From positions 1-33,946 of the forward strand of contig DATKAN010000063.1 of assembly GCA_035498035.1 (NCBI GenBank): a stretch of 33,946 bases of DNA. The letters are read 5' to 3'. The stretch is from Nitrospiria bacterium. Lineage in GTDB: Bacteria; Nitrospirota; Nitrospiria; JACQBZ01. Numbering within the stretch: the first letter of the stretch is position 1; the number at the start of each line of letters is the position of its first letter. The notes beneath the pieces were generated by a model. That model made no database searches. It saw only the letters and a list, made by a program, of their open reading frames with translations, and was not told the origin of the DNA. Made by a program: the position numbers and the translations under genes. This document shows positions 24,271 to 30,806 of this stretch, in pieces.

Positions 24271-25731
24271 CTAAACCGAAGCCCAGGTCTTCTTTCCCCG
24301 CCGCTTCAGCTTTTTCCATTGCGATGTCAGCGCGCCCCTTGCGGCGTCCCGCCGTTGGCGCTGGCGCTCGACCATACGCCCGGCCACGAAGGCCGTTTGC
24401 AACCCCTTCGTCCGTTCCACAAACGCGCGAATGTAGGTCTCGGCCTGCACGGCATCCTGATGCATTCCCAGGAGATCCTGGAATTTCTGCGCCTGCTCCA
24501 CGAACCGGGCCGCCGGCTTTCCCATCGAGGCCAGGGCCAGCTCGGAGGCGTAGCGGGCGCGCTTGGTCTGGATCCGGATGCGGTGCAGCTCGGCGTCGGT
24601 CGGCGACCTTCGGATTTGTCTCATCGCCTTCCGGAGCCTTGTGAACTGACGGGCCGCAATGAGGCTCAGCGTCTGGTCGGAAGCCACGATCGGAAGCAGG
24701 CGCATGGCGCGCGCGAGGGTTGCGACCAATCCCATATATCGGGGGCTGCGCAGTCCGTCGACCAGAGCCCGCTGGGCGGCCTCTCTCTCCCGGCGAAGCT
24801 GCTCGATGAACCGCTCCAGCGGCCGCCGGTCGCGCGATTTCAATGTCGCGGCCTCCGATTGGAAGTAGGCCACCTGGACATCCAGATCGCGCGCGGGTCC
24901 GAGGAGTCCGCCCGCCCAGGCCAGCTCGGCCCGAAGCGGCTTGGTCCATTCCGGATTCAAAAGCGGCCCGGCCGCGCGAAGAAGCGCGCGCAGCCGCCGG
25001 ATCGCCACCCGCATTTGATGAAGATCCTCGATCTCCCCGCCCAGCCGGGTGCCGGGATCGTACGCGAGCAGCGCCTTCACGCGCCGCCGGAGTATGAAGA
25101 GGAGTTGCTCGGCGACCGGCGCATCCGCCTCGGGGACGGCGTTTGAAGCGGCCGTCCGGCCCAGGGCCTGAAACAATTTGGACCGGCCGTCATGATCGCC
25201 CGCCCCGGCCTTTCGGAGGAGCGCTTCCAGATACGCCTCGAGCGTTTTATCCCGGCCGAGCCATTCGATCTCCAGCTCCCGAAACCGGCGGACGGGGCGA
25301 CCGTCCTTCAGGACCGAGACGTTGTCGATCACCACGTCGGCTACGGGACCCGAAGCGCCGCGCACCCGAACGCCCGCTCGCTGGGTCCGCAGCCGGGCCA
25401 CCGGAACCACCTTGATCCCCCTAAGATTCGCCGCCAATAGATCCAGAATGACCTGCGGGGGACTGCCGGGTCCGCCGGCGATTTCCAATTCACGCCTCCC
25501 ATCGATCGCCGGCAGCTTGAGCTGCCACAGACCGCCGCCTCGCTCGACCCGGCGGCGGAGCGTGATGCCCACTTGGGCCAGCCGATGGTCCGGGGTGTCG
25601 TAATAGGTCGAGGTCAGAAGGCGCGGCGGGAGCGGTCGGCCGGGAAGTTTCGGCAAGCGGAAACCCAGATCGACGGCGAGCTTCGTTTCCCGCTCGATGG
25701 ACGATTTAAGCGCCGCGGGTGGTTTTTCCAT
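24271..25731 (-). CDS. CYTH-CHAD domain protein
   Basis: About 486 residues. The N-terminal CYTH (triphosphate tunnel) domain occupies about 10-205: ERETKLAVDLGFRLP carries the ExExK-type start, followed by STYYDTPDHRLAQVGITLRRR and LEIEW. The C-terminal CHAD domain (about 225-480) is all helical with conserved His and Arg: LHQMRVAIRRLRALLRAAG, LGPARDLDVQV and IRIQTKRARYASELA. CYTH domains bind or hydrolyse triphosphates; CHAD domains bind polyphosphate and can target granules. It converges with ppk1, supporting a role in polyphosphate metabolism. ATG 25731 was chosen; the longer frame would start at a TTG that is the promoter -35. An in-frame ATG at 25764 is an alternative. Confidence 0.92.
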   Translation of the reverse strand: MEKPPAALKSSIERETKLAVDLGFRLPKLPGRPLPPRLLTSTYYDTPDHRLAQVGITLRRRVERGGGLWQLKLPAIDGRRELEIAGGPGSPPQVILDLLAANLRGIKVVPVARLRTQRAGVRVRGASGPVADVVIDNVSVLKDGRPVRRFRELEIEWLGRDKTLEAYLEALLRKAGAGDHDGRSKLFQALGRTAASNAVPEADAPVAEQLLFILRRRVKALLAYDPGTRLGGEIEDLHQMRVAIRRLRALLRAAGPLLNPEWTKPLRAELAWAGGLLGPARDLDVQVAYFQSEAATLKSRDRRPLERFIEQLRREREAAQRALVDGLRSPRYMGLVATLARAMRLLPIVASDQTLSLIAARQFTRLRKAMRQIRRSPTDAELHRIRIQTKRARYASELALASMGKPAARFVEQAQKFQDLLGMHQDAVQAETYIRAFVERTKGLQTAFVAGRMVERQRQRRDAARGALTSQWKKLKRRGKKTWASV

Positions 25732-25771
25732 TGTGGAGGAAACCTTTTTGATCCGAGCAGCCATCGCGGCC

Positions 25772-25800
25772 ATTCTGACAAAGACGGCATGCCCTGTCAA
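25772..25800 (-). promoter_or_regulatory. Sigma70-type promoter of the CYTH-CHAD gene
   Basis: TTGACA (25795-25800), a 17-bp spacer and CAGAAT (25772-25777) on the minus strand; transcription would begin near 25765. This supports a start codon downstream of the longest reading frame. Confidence 0.55.
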
Positions 25801-25923
25801 GGCGCGCCGGCGACCCGGGTCGTGGCCCTGTATAACATCCGGGCGGAAGGTTCGGCAAAAGATCGTTCAGGACGGAAAAGAGGGCCGGCCGGTATTCCAC
25901 CCGACCGGTCGGAGCGGAACGGG

Positions 25924-26724
25924 TCAAGCTTGGCGGACGAGCCACAAAATCAGCAGGGCCACCACGATGCGATACCATCCAAACCCGTTCAGGGTGTAAC
26001 GTCCGAGGAGACCGATGAACCCTTTCACCGAAAGCCAGGCCGTGATGAAGGAGACGACGAAGCCGATGCCGAAGGTCGTCAGATCGGAGGCGTCCAGGAA
26101 CGACCGGCTTTTGTAAAGGTCGTAGGCGGTGGCGGCGAACATCACCGGGACGGCCGCCAGGAAGGAATATTCGGCCGCGGTCTTTCGTTCCACCCCGATG
26201 GCCATCCCGCCGAGGATCGTCGCCCCCGAACGGGAAACGCCGGGCCACAAGGCCAGGCATTGAAAAAAACCGATCGAGAGCGCCTCGCGCCAGCCCAGCG
26301 AATCGACCCCGCGCTTTTTAACCTCGGGAAGGAAGCGTTCGATCAGTAGGATGGCCACGCCCCCGACGCCCAGTCCCAGCGCGACCGTCTTCGAATTGAA
26401 GAGATGGTTTTTAATGAAGCCGTGGGTCAGGCCGCCGATCACCACCGCCGGAAGAGTCGTCAGGAACAAAAGGGTTAGTCCGTTGATTCCCGCGAGCCCT
26501 TTCTCCTTGTTAAAAGGATTGAGGCCGTAAAATCTTTCTTTATACAGAAAGACCACCGCCAGTATCGCGCCGAGCTGTATGACGACTTCAAAGGTGGAAG
26601 CCTTCTCCCCTTCATAGCCCAAGAGGTGGCCGGCGAGAATCAGATGACCGGTCGAGGAGACCGGAATGAATTCGGTCAGCCCTTCGACCACGCCCAAAAC
26701 AAAACTGTCCAGCCAGTCCGTCAT
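25924..26724 (-). CDS. uppP: Undecaprenyl-diphosphatase UppP (BacA)
   Basis: Inner-membrane enzyme of 266 residues that dephosphorylates undecaprenyl diphosphate to recycle the lipid carrier for peptidoglycan and other envelope polymers; extra copies give bacitracin resistance. The two family signatures are present: VVEGLTEFIPVSSTGHLIL near the N-terminus and LALWPGVSRSGATILGGM at about 158-175. About eight hydrophobic spans. It is monocistronic behind its own promoter and releases phosphate, which sits comfortably in this phosphate-rich neighbourhood, though uppP is usually housekeeping. Confidence 0.96.
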   Translation of the reverse strand: MTDWLDSFVLGVVEGLTEFIPVSSTGHLILAGHLLGYEGEKASTFEVVIQLGAILAVVFLYKERFYGLNPFNKEKGLAGINGLTLLFLTTLPAVVIGGLTHGFIKNHLFNSKTVALGLGVGGVAILLIERFLPEVKKRGVDSLGWREALSIGFFQCLALWPGVSRSGATILGGMAIGVERKTAAEYSFLAAVPVMFAATAYDLYKSRSFLDASDLTTFGIGFVVSFITAWLSVKGFIGLLGRYTLNGFGWYRIVVALLILWLVRQA

Positions 26725-26744
26725 CGATCACCGAAGTTTCGAGC

Positions 26745-26773
26745 ATGGTAAGGGTTGCGCGCGATAAAGTCAA
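26745..26773 (-). promoter_or_regulatory. Sigma70-type promoter of uppP
   Basis: TTGACT (26768-26773), a 17-bp spacer and TACCAT (26745-26750) on the minus strand, about 20 bases before the uppP ATG. The -10 is the same as at phoB. Confidence 0.6.
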
Positions 26774-26853
26774 CCGGATGTTCGCCTTCTGTCCTCCGTT
26801 CTATAAACCAATCGATGGGCAAAAAAGGAGCCTGTTTCCGTTTCCGTTCCGAT

Positions 26854-26897
26854 TTTACACAGGCGTAATTTCATCTTAAGTAAATTTTCATAGTCCC
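26854..26897 (+). promoter_or_regulatory. Candidate Pho-box array ahead of the 57-residue membrane protein
   Basis: Four 11-bp units in exact phase (26854-26864, 26865-26875, 26876-26886, 26887-26897) begin TTTAC, GTAAT, TTAAG and TTCAT. They are weaker than at pstS or ppk, and the -10 is not obvious (CTAATG at 26901-26906 is one option). Confidence 0.45.
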
Positions 26898-26944
26898 GGG
26901 CTAATGTTTAACTAATCATAACGGAATACAAAAGGAGGAATGTC

Positions 26945-27118
26945 ATGTTTTTACTGATTTTAGGTATCGCGGCGGCCTTTGGGACCATCGCTTGGATAGC
27001 GTTCGGTCTTATGAGGCTGGTCGAGGAAGATGTTCAGACGCCCTATGAAGCTTATCGGGAACCGGAAAATGAAGAGGGTTCCTTGACGGAGGAGGCGGTC
27101 TCAATCGAAGCTTATTGA
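26945..27118 (+). CDS. Small single-span membrane protein, 57 residues
   Basis: The frame begins MFLLILGIAAAFGTIAWIAF, one clear membrane span with the N-terminus probably outside or merely short, followed by GLMRLVEED and a strongly acidic tail (12 or so Glu/Asp, one Arg) ending in IEAY. AAAAGGAGGAATGTC before the ATG is an excellent ribosome-binding site, which supports a real gene. A Pho-box-like array lies about 50 bases upstream, and uppP is divergent. An acidic cytoplasmic tail could dock a partner or cation. Family not recognised. Confidence 0.72.
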   Translation: MFLLILGIAAAFGTIAWIAFGLMRLVEEDVQTPYEAYREPENEEGSLTEEAVSIEAY

Positions 27119-27225
27119 TCCATAGAGGCCCTCTGGAAATCTCCTCGTGTCCGACCCGCCACCCGGGATTCTTTAGGGAATAATTTTCCCCCGGTGTCCA
27201 CTGTTCTATTCTCCAGCCTTTCCCC

Positions 27226-27247
27226 CGCGCGCGAGGCCGGAGGGGAG
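27226..27247 (+). repeat. Dispersed boundary repeat, copy 1
   Basis: The core GCGCGCGAGGCCGGAGGGG follows a C-rich run (CCCCCG), making a partial hairpin. It sits 48 bases beyond the 3' end of the DsbA-like gene. Identical over 22 bases to copy 4. The remainder of 27119-27294 holds no gene. Confidence 0.75.
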
Positions 27248-27294
27248 ATCCCGGGGAAGAATTTCACTCTGAACCCCGCTTGTTCAGCGTTTTC

Positions 27295-27930
27295 TCAGTC
27301 ATCCGACGCGGACCTGAGCGCCTCCGTGAACAGCTCCACCGGTTGCGCGCCCGAAATAACATTCCTGCGATTGAACAGAAAGAATGGAACGCCCCTCACG
27401 CCGAGGGAAAAGGCCTCTTTCTCCTCCTGACGGACGTCCGAAGCGTACGCGTCGCCCTCCAGAACTTTTTTCACCTCCTCCGGATCGTGCCCCAGATCGA
27501 CGCCGATCCGGCGAAGCGTTTCCAAATCGTCGATCCGAAGGCCCTCTGTGAAATGGGCCGCGAAGAGGCGCTCGTGCGCCGCATCCTGGAGTCCGTGTTT
27601 CGCGGCCAGGTGAGCGAGACGGTGCGCATCGAAAGAGTTGGCCGGGACCACGCGGTCGAAATCGAATCGCAGCCCGACCGCGGCCGCCCGGCGGGCCACC
27701 TGCTCGGTCGATTGCCGCGCCTGTTCGAGGCTCATCCCGTATTTCTTCGACAACATTTCGTATTCGCTGGTGCGGCCCCCTCGTTCGGCGTTCCGGTCGA
27801 GTTCAAAACTTTTCCAGACCACCCGAACCCGGTCGCGGCGCTCAAACTTTTTTAACGCGGCCTCGAGGTGGCGCTTGCCGATATAACAAAACGGACAAAC
27901 GACATCGGACCAGATCTCCACACGTATCAT
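27295..27930 (-). CDS. DsbA-family thiol oxidoreductase, FrnE-like
   Basis: 211 residues, thioredoxin fold with a helical insertion. The active site is CPFC in EIWSDVVCPFCYIGKRHLE near the N-terminus, and the cis-Pro loop is GVRGVPFFLFN near 180. No signal peptide, so it is cytoplasmic, as is usual for FrnE/DsbA-like proteins related to 2-hydroxychromene-2-carboxylate isomerase; these act in oxidative stress or polyketide metabolism. ATG 27930 was used because the frame further upstream begins with TTG and matches nothing. A boundary repeat lies on each side. Confidence 0.9.
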   Translation of the reverse strand: MIRVEIWSDVVCPFCYIGKRHLEAALKKFERRDRVRVVWKSFELDRNAERGGRTSEYEMLSKKYGMSLEQARQSTEQVARRAAAVGLRFDFDRVVPANSFDAHRLAHLAAKHGLQDAAHERLFAAHFTEGLRIDDLETLRRIGVDLGHDPEEVKKVLEGDAYASDVRQEEKEAFSLGVRGVPFFLFNRRNVISGAQPVELFTEALRSASDD

Positions 27931-27980
27931 CGTTTCACTCGACAAATTTCAATCCATGCCCCCTTCCATCCCTCACGCCT

Positions 27981-28002
27981 TGCGCGCGAGGCCGAAGGGG
28001 AG
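27981..28002 (+). repeat. Dispersed boundary repeat, copy 2
   Basis: GCGCGCGAGGCCGAAGGGGAG, one mismatch to the other cores. It lies between the DsbA-like gene and the nuclease gene, beside sequence resembling REP-type flanks (GGGGACAGGCTGCC on the minus strand). Confidence 0.7.
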
Positions 28003-28038
28003 CTGGCAGCGCCAGAAAGGCAGCCTGTCCCCTATTCC

Positions 28039-28866
28039 TCAAGATGACTTCGACACATTCCGCGTGCCTTTGCATCCGGGAAATTTCACGCAGGACCAGA
28101 ACTCGCCGAACCTTCCGGTTCTGAGCTTCATCGGGCCGCCGCAAGTGGGACACGACGGGGAGCTAACCTCGGCCCCCCCGGATGCCGCGGCAGTCGCCTC
28201 CGGTTGACCCGTCCGCTTTCGATAGGCGCACCAGTCACAGTTTTGCGGTTCCATCGGCGGCATCGGGCCGTCGAGTAACCGGACGACTCCCTCGAGGAAT
28301 TTCATGAATGCAGCATCGTCACGCCGGATCCCGGTCCACTGCATCTTTCCCTCCAGGACCTGCCGGTCGGCACCGGGATGCTCGCAACGGTCGGGGGTGA
28401 AGTAAATCAGCCCGAGGCTGGTAATCGGGCTGAGCGAAAGTTCCCCCTCGGCCGGTTGTTCAAGAGCCAGTGCATAGGCATGAAGTTGGCGACCATACAT
28501 CTCGGCCTTCTCGTCGTTGGGGCTTCCGGTCTTGAAATCGAAGACGGCGTAGGACCCGTCGTCGAGCTCGGCCACGATATCGAAGCGGCCGCTGATGTAG
28601 CAGGTGCTCTCAAAGCCGGGGAATGTTATGGTCTTGGAGCGCACGGGCTTCTCGCCATGACTGACGATGCCGGGAGGAGGGCCGGGGCAAATCGACTCGG
28701 TCCGCTTTCCCGAATAAAACTCTTTCTGGAGGGCGGCGATTTTTGTGAAGATGGCCGGGAGAGGGATCGACGGCTGGGAAATGTCGTGCTTCACCCGTAG
28801 GACGAAGCAATGCTTGCAGCCGTCATAGAGGAAGGTCAGGTCCGAAGGACTCAACCGGTAATTCAT
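28039..28866 (-). CDS. PD-(D/E)XK nuclease with C-terminal topoisomerase-type zinc finger
   Basis: 275 residues. The nuclease core has the motif GRFDIVAELDDGSYAVFDFKTG (Asp of ISGRFD and the D-x-K of FDFKTG) at about 93-114, then a Gln in GRQLHAYALAL; this matches RecB/Cas4-like PDDEXK_1 domains. Cys residues at the N-terminus (GCKHCF) and in NCDWCAYRK might ligate a cluster, as in Cas4 and AddB-like enzymes. Residues about 235-270 form an added zinc finger of the topoisomerase I C-terminal type (CPTCGGPM ... FWSCVKFPGCKGTRN). No CRISPR array or cas1 is nearby. GGGAGG precedes the ATG. Likely DNA processing; partner unknown. Confidence 0.85.
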   Translation of the reverse strand: MNYRLSPSDLTFLYDGCKHCFVLRVKHDISQPSIPLPAIFTKIAALQKEFYSGKRTESICPGPPPGIVSHGEKPVRSKTITFPGFESTCYISGRFDIVAELDDGSYAVFDFKTGSPNDEKAEMYGRQLHAYALALEQPAEGELSLSPITSLGLIYFTPDRCEHPGADRQVLEGKMQWTGIRRDDAAFMKFLEGVVRLLDGPMPPMEPQNCDWCAYRKRTGQPEATAAASGGAEVSSPSCPTCGGPMKLRTGRFGEFWSCVKFPGCKGTRNVSKSS

Positions 28867-28893
28867 CCTTGTTCCTCCCTAACTTCTTCCCGC

Positions 28894-28915
28894 AGCGCGC
28901 GAGGCCGGAGGGGTA
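28894..28915 (+). repeat. Dispersed boundary repeat, copy 3
   Basis: AGCGCGCGAGGCCGGAGGGG followed by TA. It lies between the nuclease gene and the four-helix-bundle gene, in the same orientation as the other copies. Confidence 0.75.
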
Positions 28916-28934
28916 AATTCGTGTGACGTGCGGC

Positions 28935-29516
28935 CTACTTTGGTGTGTGCCTATCGGGTTTTCTCGCCTCGTTTCGCGCCCGGTAAAGCTTCTCGGTAAA
29001 TCCGCCCTCATCCAGAAACTGCTGCTCCAATTTCTGCAGCTGCCGTCCTAAAAGAAAACTGGCCTGGTTGATCAGGCAGATCAGCGTATTCGCCGCAACT
29101 TCCGGAGTGGCGCTGGAGATTCCGTAGCTGTCCGACTTGTCTGACCTGTCCGACTCGTCCGACTGGTAGCGCCTTCTCACCGCGAGAGCCTCCGGCGAAT
29201 CCTTGGCCCAGATTCGCAGTCCGCGCTGGCGGAGGAAATCCTCGTAATCGAGGAGCAGCTCTTCCAGACTGGCTCTCGCTACACTGGTCAGCTTGAGCTC
29301 GGTTTTCTTCGAGGTGGCCGAGGCCATGCTTCCCTCGGCGATGTTCTGCGCTCCGCTTCGCGCCGCCTGAACCATTTGGTCATGGGTGCGGGAACGTTTC
29401 TCGATGAAACGGTTGCAGAAGACCACGGTGGCGTCATACACCAATTGCGCGCACTGGAAACTCCGCAATTGGCGGTATCCGCCGTGCGGCGGAATCAATC
29501 GGCCTTCACCCGCCAT
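28935..29516 (-). CDS. Four-helix-bundle suffix-domain protein
   Basis: 193 residues. It begins RLIPPHGGYRQLRSFQCAQLVYD and continues with SRTHDQMVQAARSGAQNIAEG and TELKLTSVARASLEELLLDYEDFLRQRGL. This is the S23/four-helix-bundle type, in the variant with a suffix domain (VAANTLICLINQASFLLGRQLQKLE). The family is widespread, often near mobile or 23S-intervening sequences, and its function is unknown. Residues 118-129 (SDESDRSDKSDS) are a low-complexity insert encoded by a 9-bp repeat array. AGAGGAGA lies before the ATG. A boundary repeat lies on each side. Confidence 0.88.
   Translation of the reverse strand: MAGEGRLIPPHGGYRQLRSFQCAQLVYDATVVFCNRFIEKRSRTHDQMVQAARSGAQNIAEGSMASATSKKTELKLTSVARASLEELLLDYEDFLRQRGLRIWAKDSPEALAVRRRYQSDESDRSDKSDSYGISSATPEVAANTLICLINQASFLLGRQLQKLEQQFLDEGGFTEKLYRARNEARKPDRHTPK
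29131..29166 (+). repeat. 9-bp repeat array inside the four-helix-bundle gene
   Basis: Four units: TCCGACTTG, TCTGACCTG, TCCGACTCG, TCCGACTGG. In frame on the minus strand they encode a Ser-Asp-rich linker between the bundle and suffix domains. The nine-base period preserves the frame. Confidence 0.8.
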
Positions 29517-29552
29517 TGGGCTCTCCTCTTGTCCGGTGTCATGTCTTGCATG

Positions 29553-29579
29553 TCCAACTTGTCCGACTCGTCTGACCTA
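29553..29579 (+). repeat. 9-bp repeat array just upstream of the four-helix-bundle gene
   Basis: Three units of the same family as inside the gene (TCCAACTTG, TCCGACTCG, TCTGACCTA), in the same orientation, 37 bases beyond the start codon. It is followed 12 bases later by boundary repeat copy 4. Confidence 0.75.
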
Positions 29580-29591
29580 TCTTACTCCCTC

Positions 29592-29613
29592 CGCGCGCGA
29601 GGCCGGAGGGGAG
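29592..29613 (+). repeat. Dispersed boundary repeat, copy 4
   Basis: The same 22-base core as copy 1, here with a better hairpin: CTCCCTCCG pairs with CGGAGGGGAG around the CGCGCGAGGC centre. It lies upstream of the four-helix-bundle gene. Confidence 0.75.
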
Positions 29614-29683
29614 CCGAGAATTTCTTAGAGCACTCTTTTCAGGCTCGAAAAGACCCTTCTAAGGCCTAAAAACGAATTCTTTT

Positions 29684-29821
29684 TCAATGATACTTCTTAT
29701 TTTCCAATGCATTCTTTAGGTCCCACCCGACCCTGTCCTCTAATTTCCTAATACGACGCTCTTTATCCTTATTTGTTGACTTCATGTCTGATTGGATAAC
29801 GCGATCCGAAAGCTCGGAGTC
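29684..29821 (-). pseudogene. Possible C-terminal remnant of a lost gene
   Basis: On the minus strand an open stretch reads ELSDRVIQSDMKSTNKDK, then ERRIRKLEDRVGWDLKN, then ALENKKYH and a stop. It looks like the charged C-terminus of a real protein but has no start-side context: the frame closes just upstream, at a sequence (GTAAGGACCTGACTCC) resembling a REP/transposase-associated boundary. An internal ATG at 29785 without a ribosome-binding site could give 33 residues. A decayed fragment is more likely. The DNA here is also more A/T-rich than its neighbours. Confidence 0.35.
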
Positions 29822-29840
29822 AGGTCCTTACTTTGACATC

Positions 29841-29963
29841 AAATATTTTAATTGTTCTTGGTTCATATGGAATTTCAGTAATTGCCGATCGGATATTAGA
29901 AAGGTTTACTATGTGGATGATCATGAGGCCTCGATTTTCTCTCCAGCGGATGCAACCGCGTGA
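29841..29963 (+). pseudogene. Possible C-terminal remnant of a second lost gene
   Basis: On the plus strand the frame reads KYFNCSWFIWNFSNCRSD, then IRKVYYVDDHEASIFSPA, then DATA and a stop. The composition is protein-like (aromatic and acidic, no low complexity), but no start or upstream domain remains; it begins just after GGAGTCAGGTCC, the other side of the boundary next to the minus-strand remnant. The rest of this gap (29964-30145) holds nothing I can support. Confidence 0.25.
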
Positions 29964-30145
29964 AAATTAGTGCCGGCAGGAACGGCCCGCGCCGGAGGAA
30001 TGATTGGGCGGATTATATCGGTTTAGGGGAATCTCGTCAATACGCTGGTGAGGCATAAGAAGGGAAGAGTGAGGGGATGAGTCCAAACGGCCGTCCTTGA
30101 GAATGGCCGTATTGAATGGATTCGACGAAGGGATCGACCCGGGTA

Positions 30146-30174
30146 TTGACAGGCGGGACACGGGTTGGTATCCT
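30146..30174 (+). promoter_or_regulatory. Sigma70-type promoter of the Pal-like lipoprotein
   Basis: TTGACA (30146-30151), a 17-bp spacer and TATCCT (30169-30174). Transcription should start at about 30181, at the edge of a 20-bp palindrome. Confidence 0.7.
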
Positions 30175-30181
30175 ATGTTTC

Positions 30182-30201
30182 ATATTTTGTATACAAAATA
30201 T
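30182..30201. promoter_or_regulatory. Perfect 20-bp palindromic operator
   Basis: ATATTTTGTATACAAAATAT is its own reverse complement. It begins where transcription should start, so a bound dimer would block the promoter. The core GTATAC fits the general GT-N-AC operator pattern of GntR-family repressors; the regulator itself is not in this window. Confidence 0.65.
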
Positions 30202-30257
30202 TAATCCGTTCGTCCCCGGCGAGGGTCGGACGACACCGTTAAAAAAGGAGGACGGCC

Positions 30258-30797
30258 ATGATCCATACTCGACAACTCTTCTATGCAGTCGTTGTATTAT
30301 CGGCGGCAACCCTCGTGTCCGCCTGCGCGCACAACACCGCGGCGGTCAAGGCCGACGCTTCACCGGTCCGGACGGCAAACGGCCCCACGGCCCCCCTTCC
30401 GGCGGCGGCGTCCGGCCCCGCGGACGCTTCGCGTCCCGAAAAAGTCGCCGTTCCGGCGTCGTTTCAGGACATCTTCTTCGATTTCGAAAAAGCGCAGATC
30501 CGGGAGGACGCGAAACGGGCGTTGCAGGAGGACGCGAAAATCCTCCTGACGCAACGGGGGACGCCGATCACGATCGGGGGCTATTGCGACGAGCGGGGGA
30601 CGGACGAATACAACCTGGTCTTGGGAAACCGTCGCGCCGAGGCGGTGAAACACTATCTGGTTGCGCTCGGGGTCGACCCCGCACACCTGAAGACGGTCAG
30701 CTACGGCAAGGAGAAGCCGTTTTGCACGGAGCATACCGAAGCCTGCTATCAGGAAAATCGGCGGGGCCATTTCATCGGATCGATCGCGGGCCCGTGA
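30258..30797 (+). CDS. Pal/OmpA-type peptidoglycan-associated lipoprotein
   Basis: 179 residues. Lipoprotein signal peptide with lipobox LVSAC (Cys23), so the mature protein is anchored to a membrane, presumably the outer one. An Ala/Pro-rich linker (24-70) leads to an OmpA-like peptidoglycan-binding domain: DIFFDFEKAQIREDAKRAL, GGYCDERGTDEYNLVLGNRR and the final RRGHFIG. The Asp and Arg that bind diaminopimelate are kept. It resembles Pal, but no tolB or tolA is adjacent, so it may be a paralogue. AAGGAGG lies before the ATG. Confidence 0.9.
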   Translation: MIHTRQLFYAVVVLSAATLVSACAHNTAAVKADASPVRTANGPTAPLPAAASGPADASRPEKVAVPASFQDIFFDFEKAQIREDAKRALQEDAKILLTQRGTPITIGGYCDERGTDEYNLVLGNRRAEAVKHYLVALGVDPAHLKTVSYGKEKPFCTEHTEACYQENRRGHFIGSIAGP

Positions 30798-30806
30798 CAG
30801 GCTGAG

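Noticed and set aside
25732-25800. N-terminal extension of the CYTH-CHAD protein from TTG 25800
   Set aside because: Same situation: the TTG belongs to the -35 of the promoter.
28039-28866. Cas4 of a CRISPR system
   Set aside because: No array, cas1 or cas2 anywhere in the window; only the fold family is shared.
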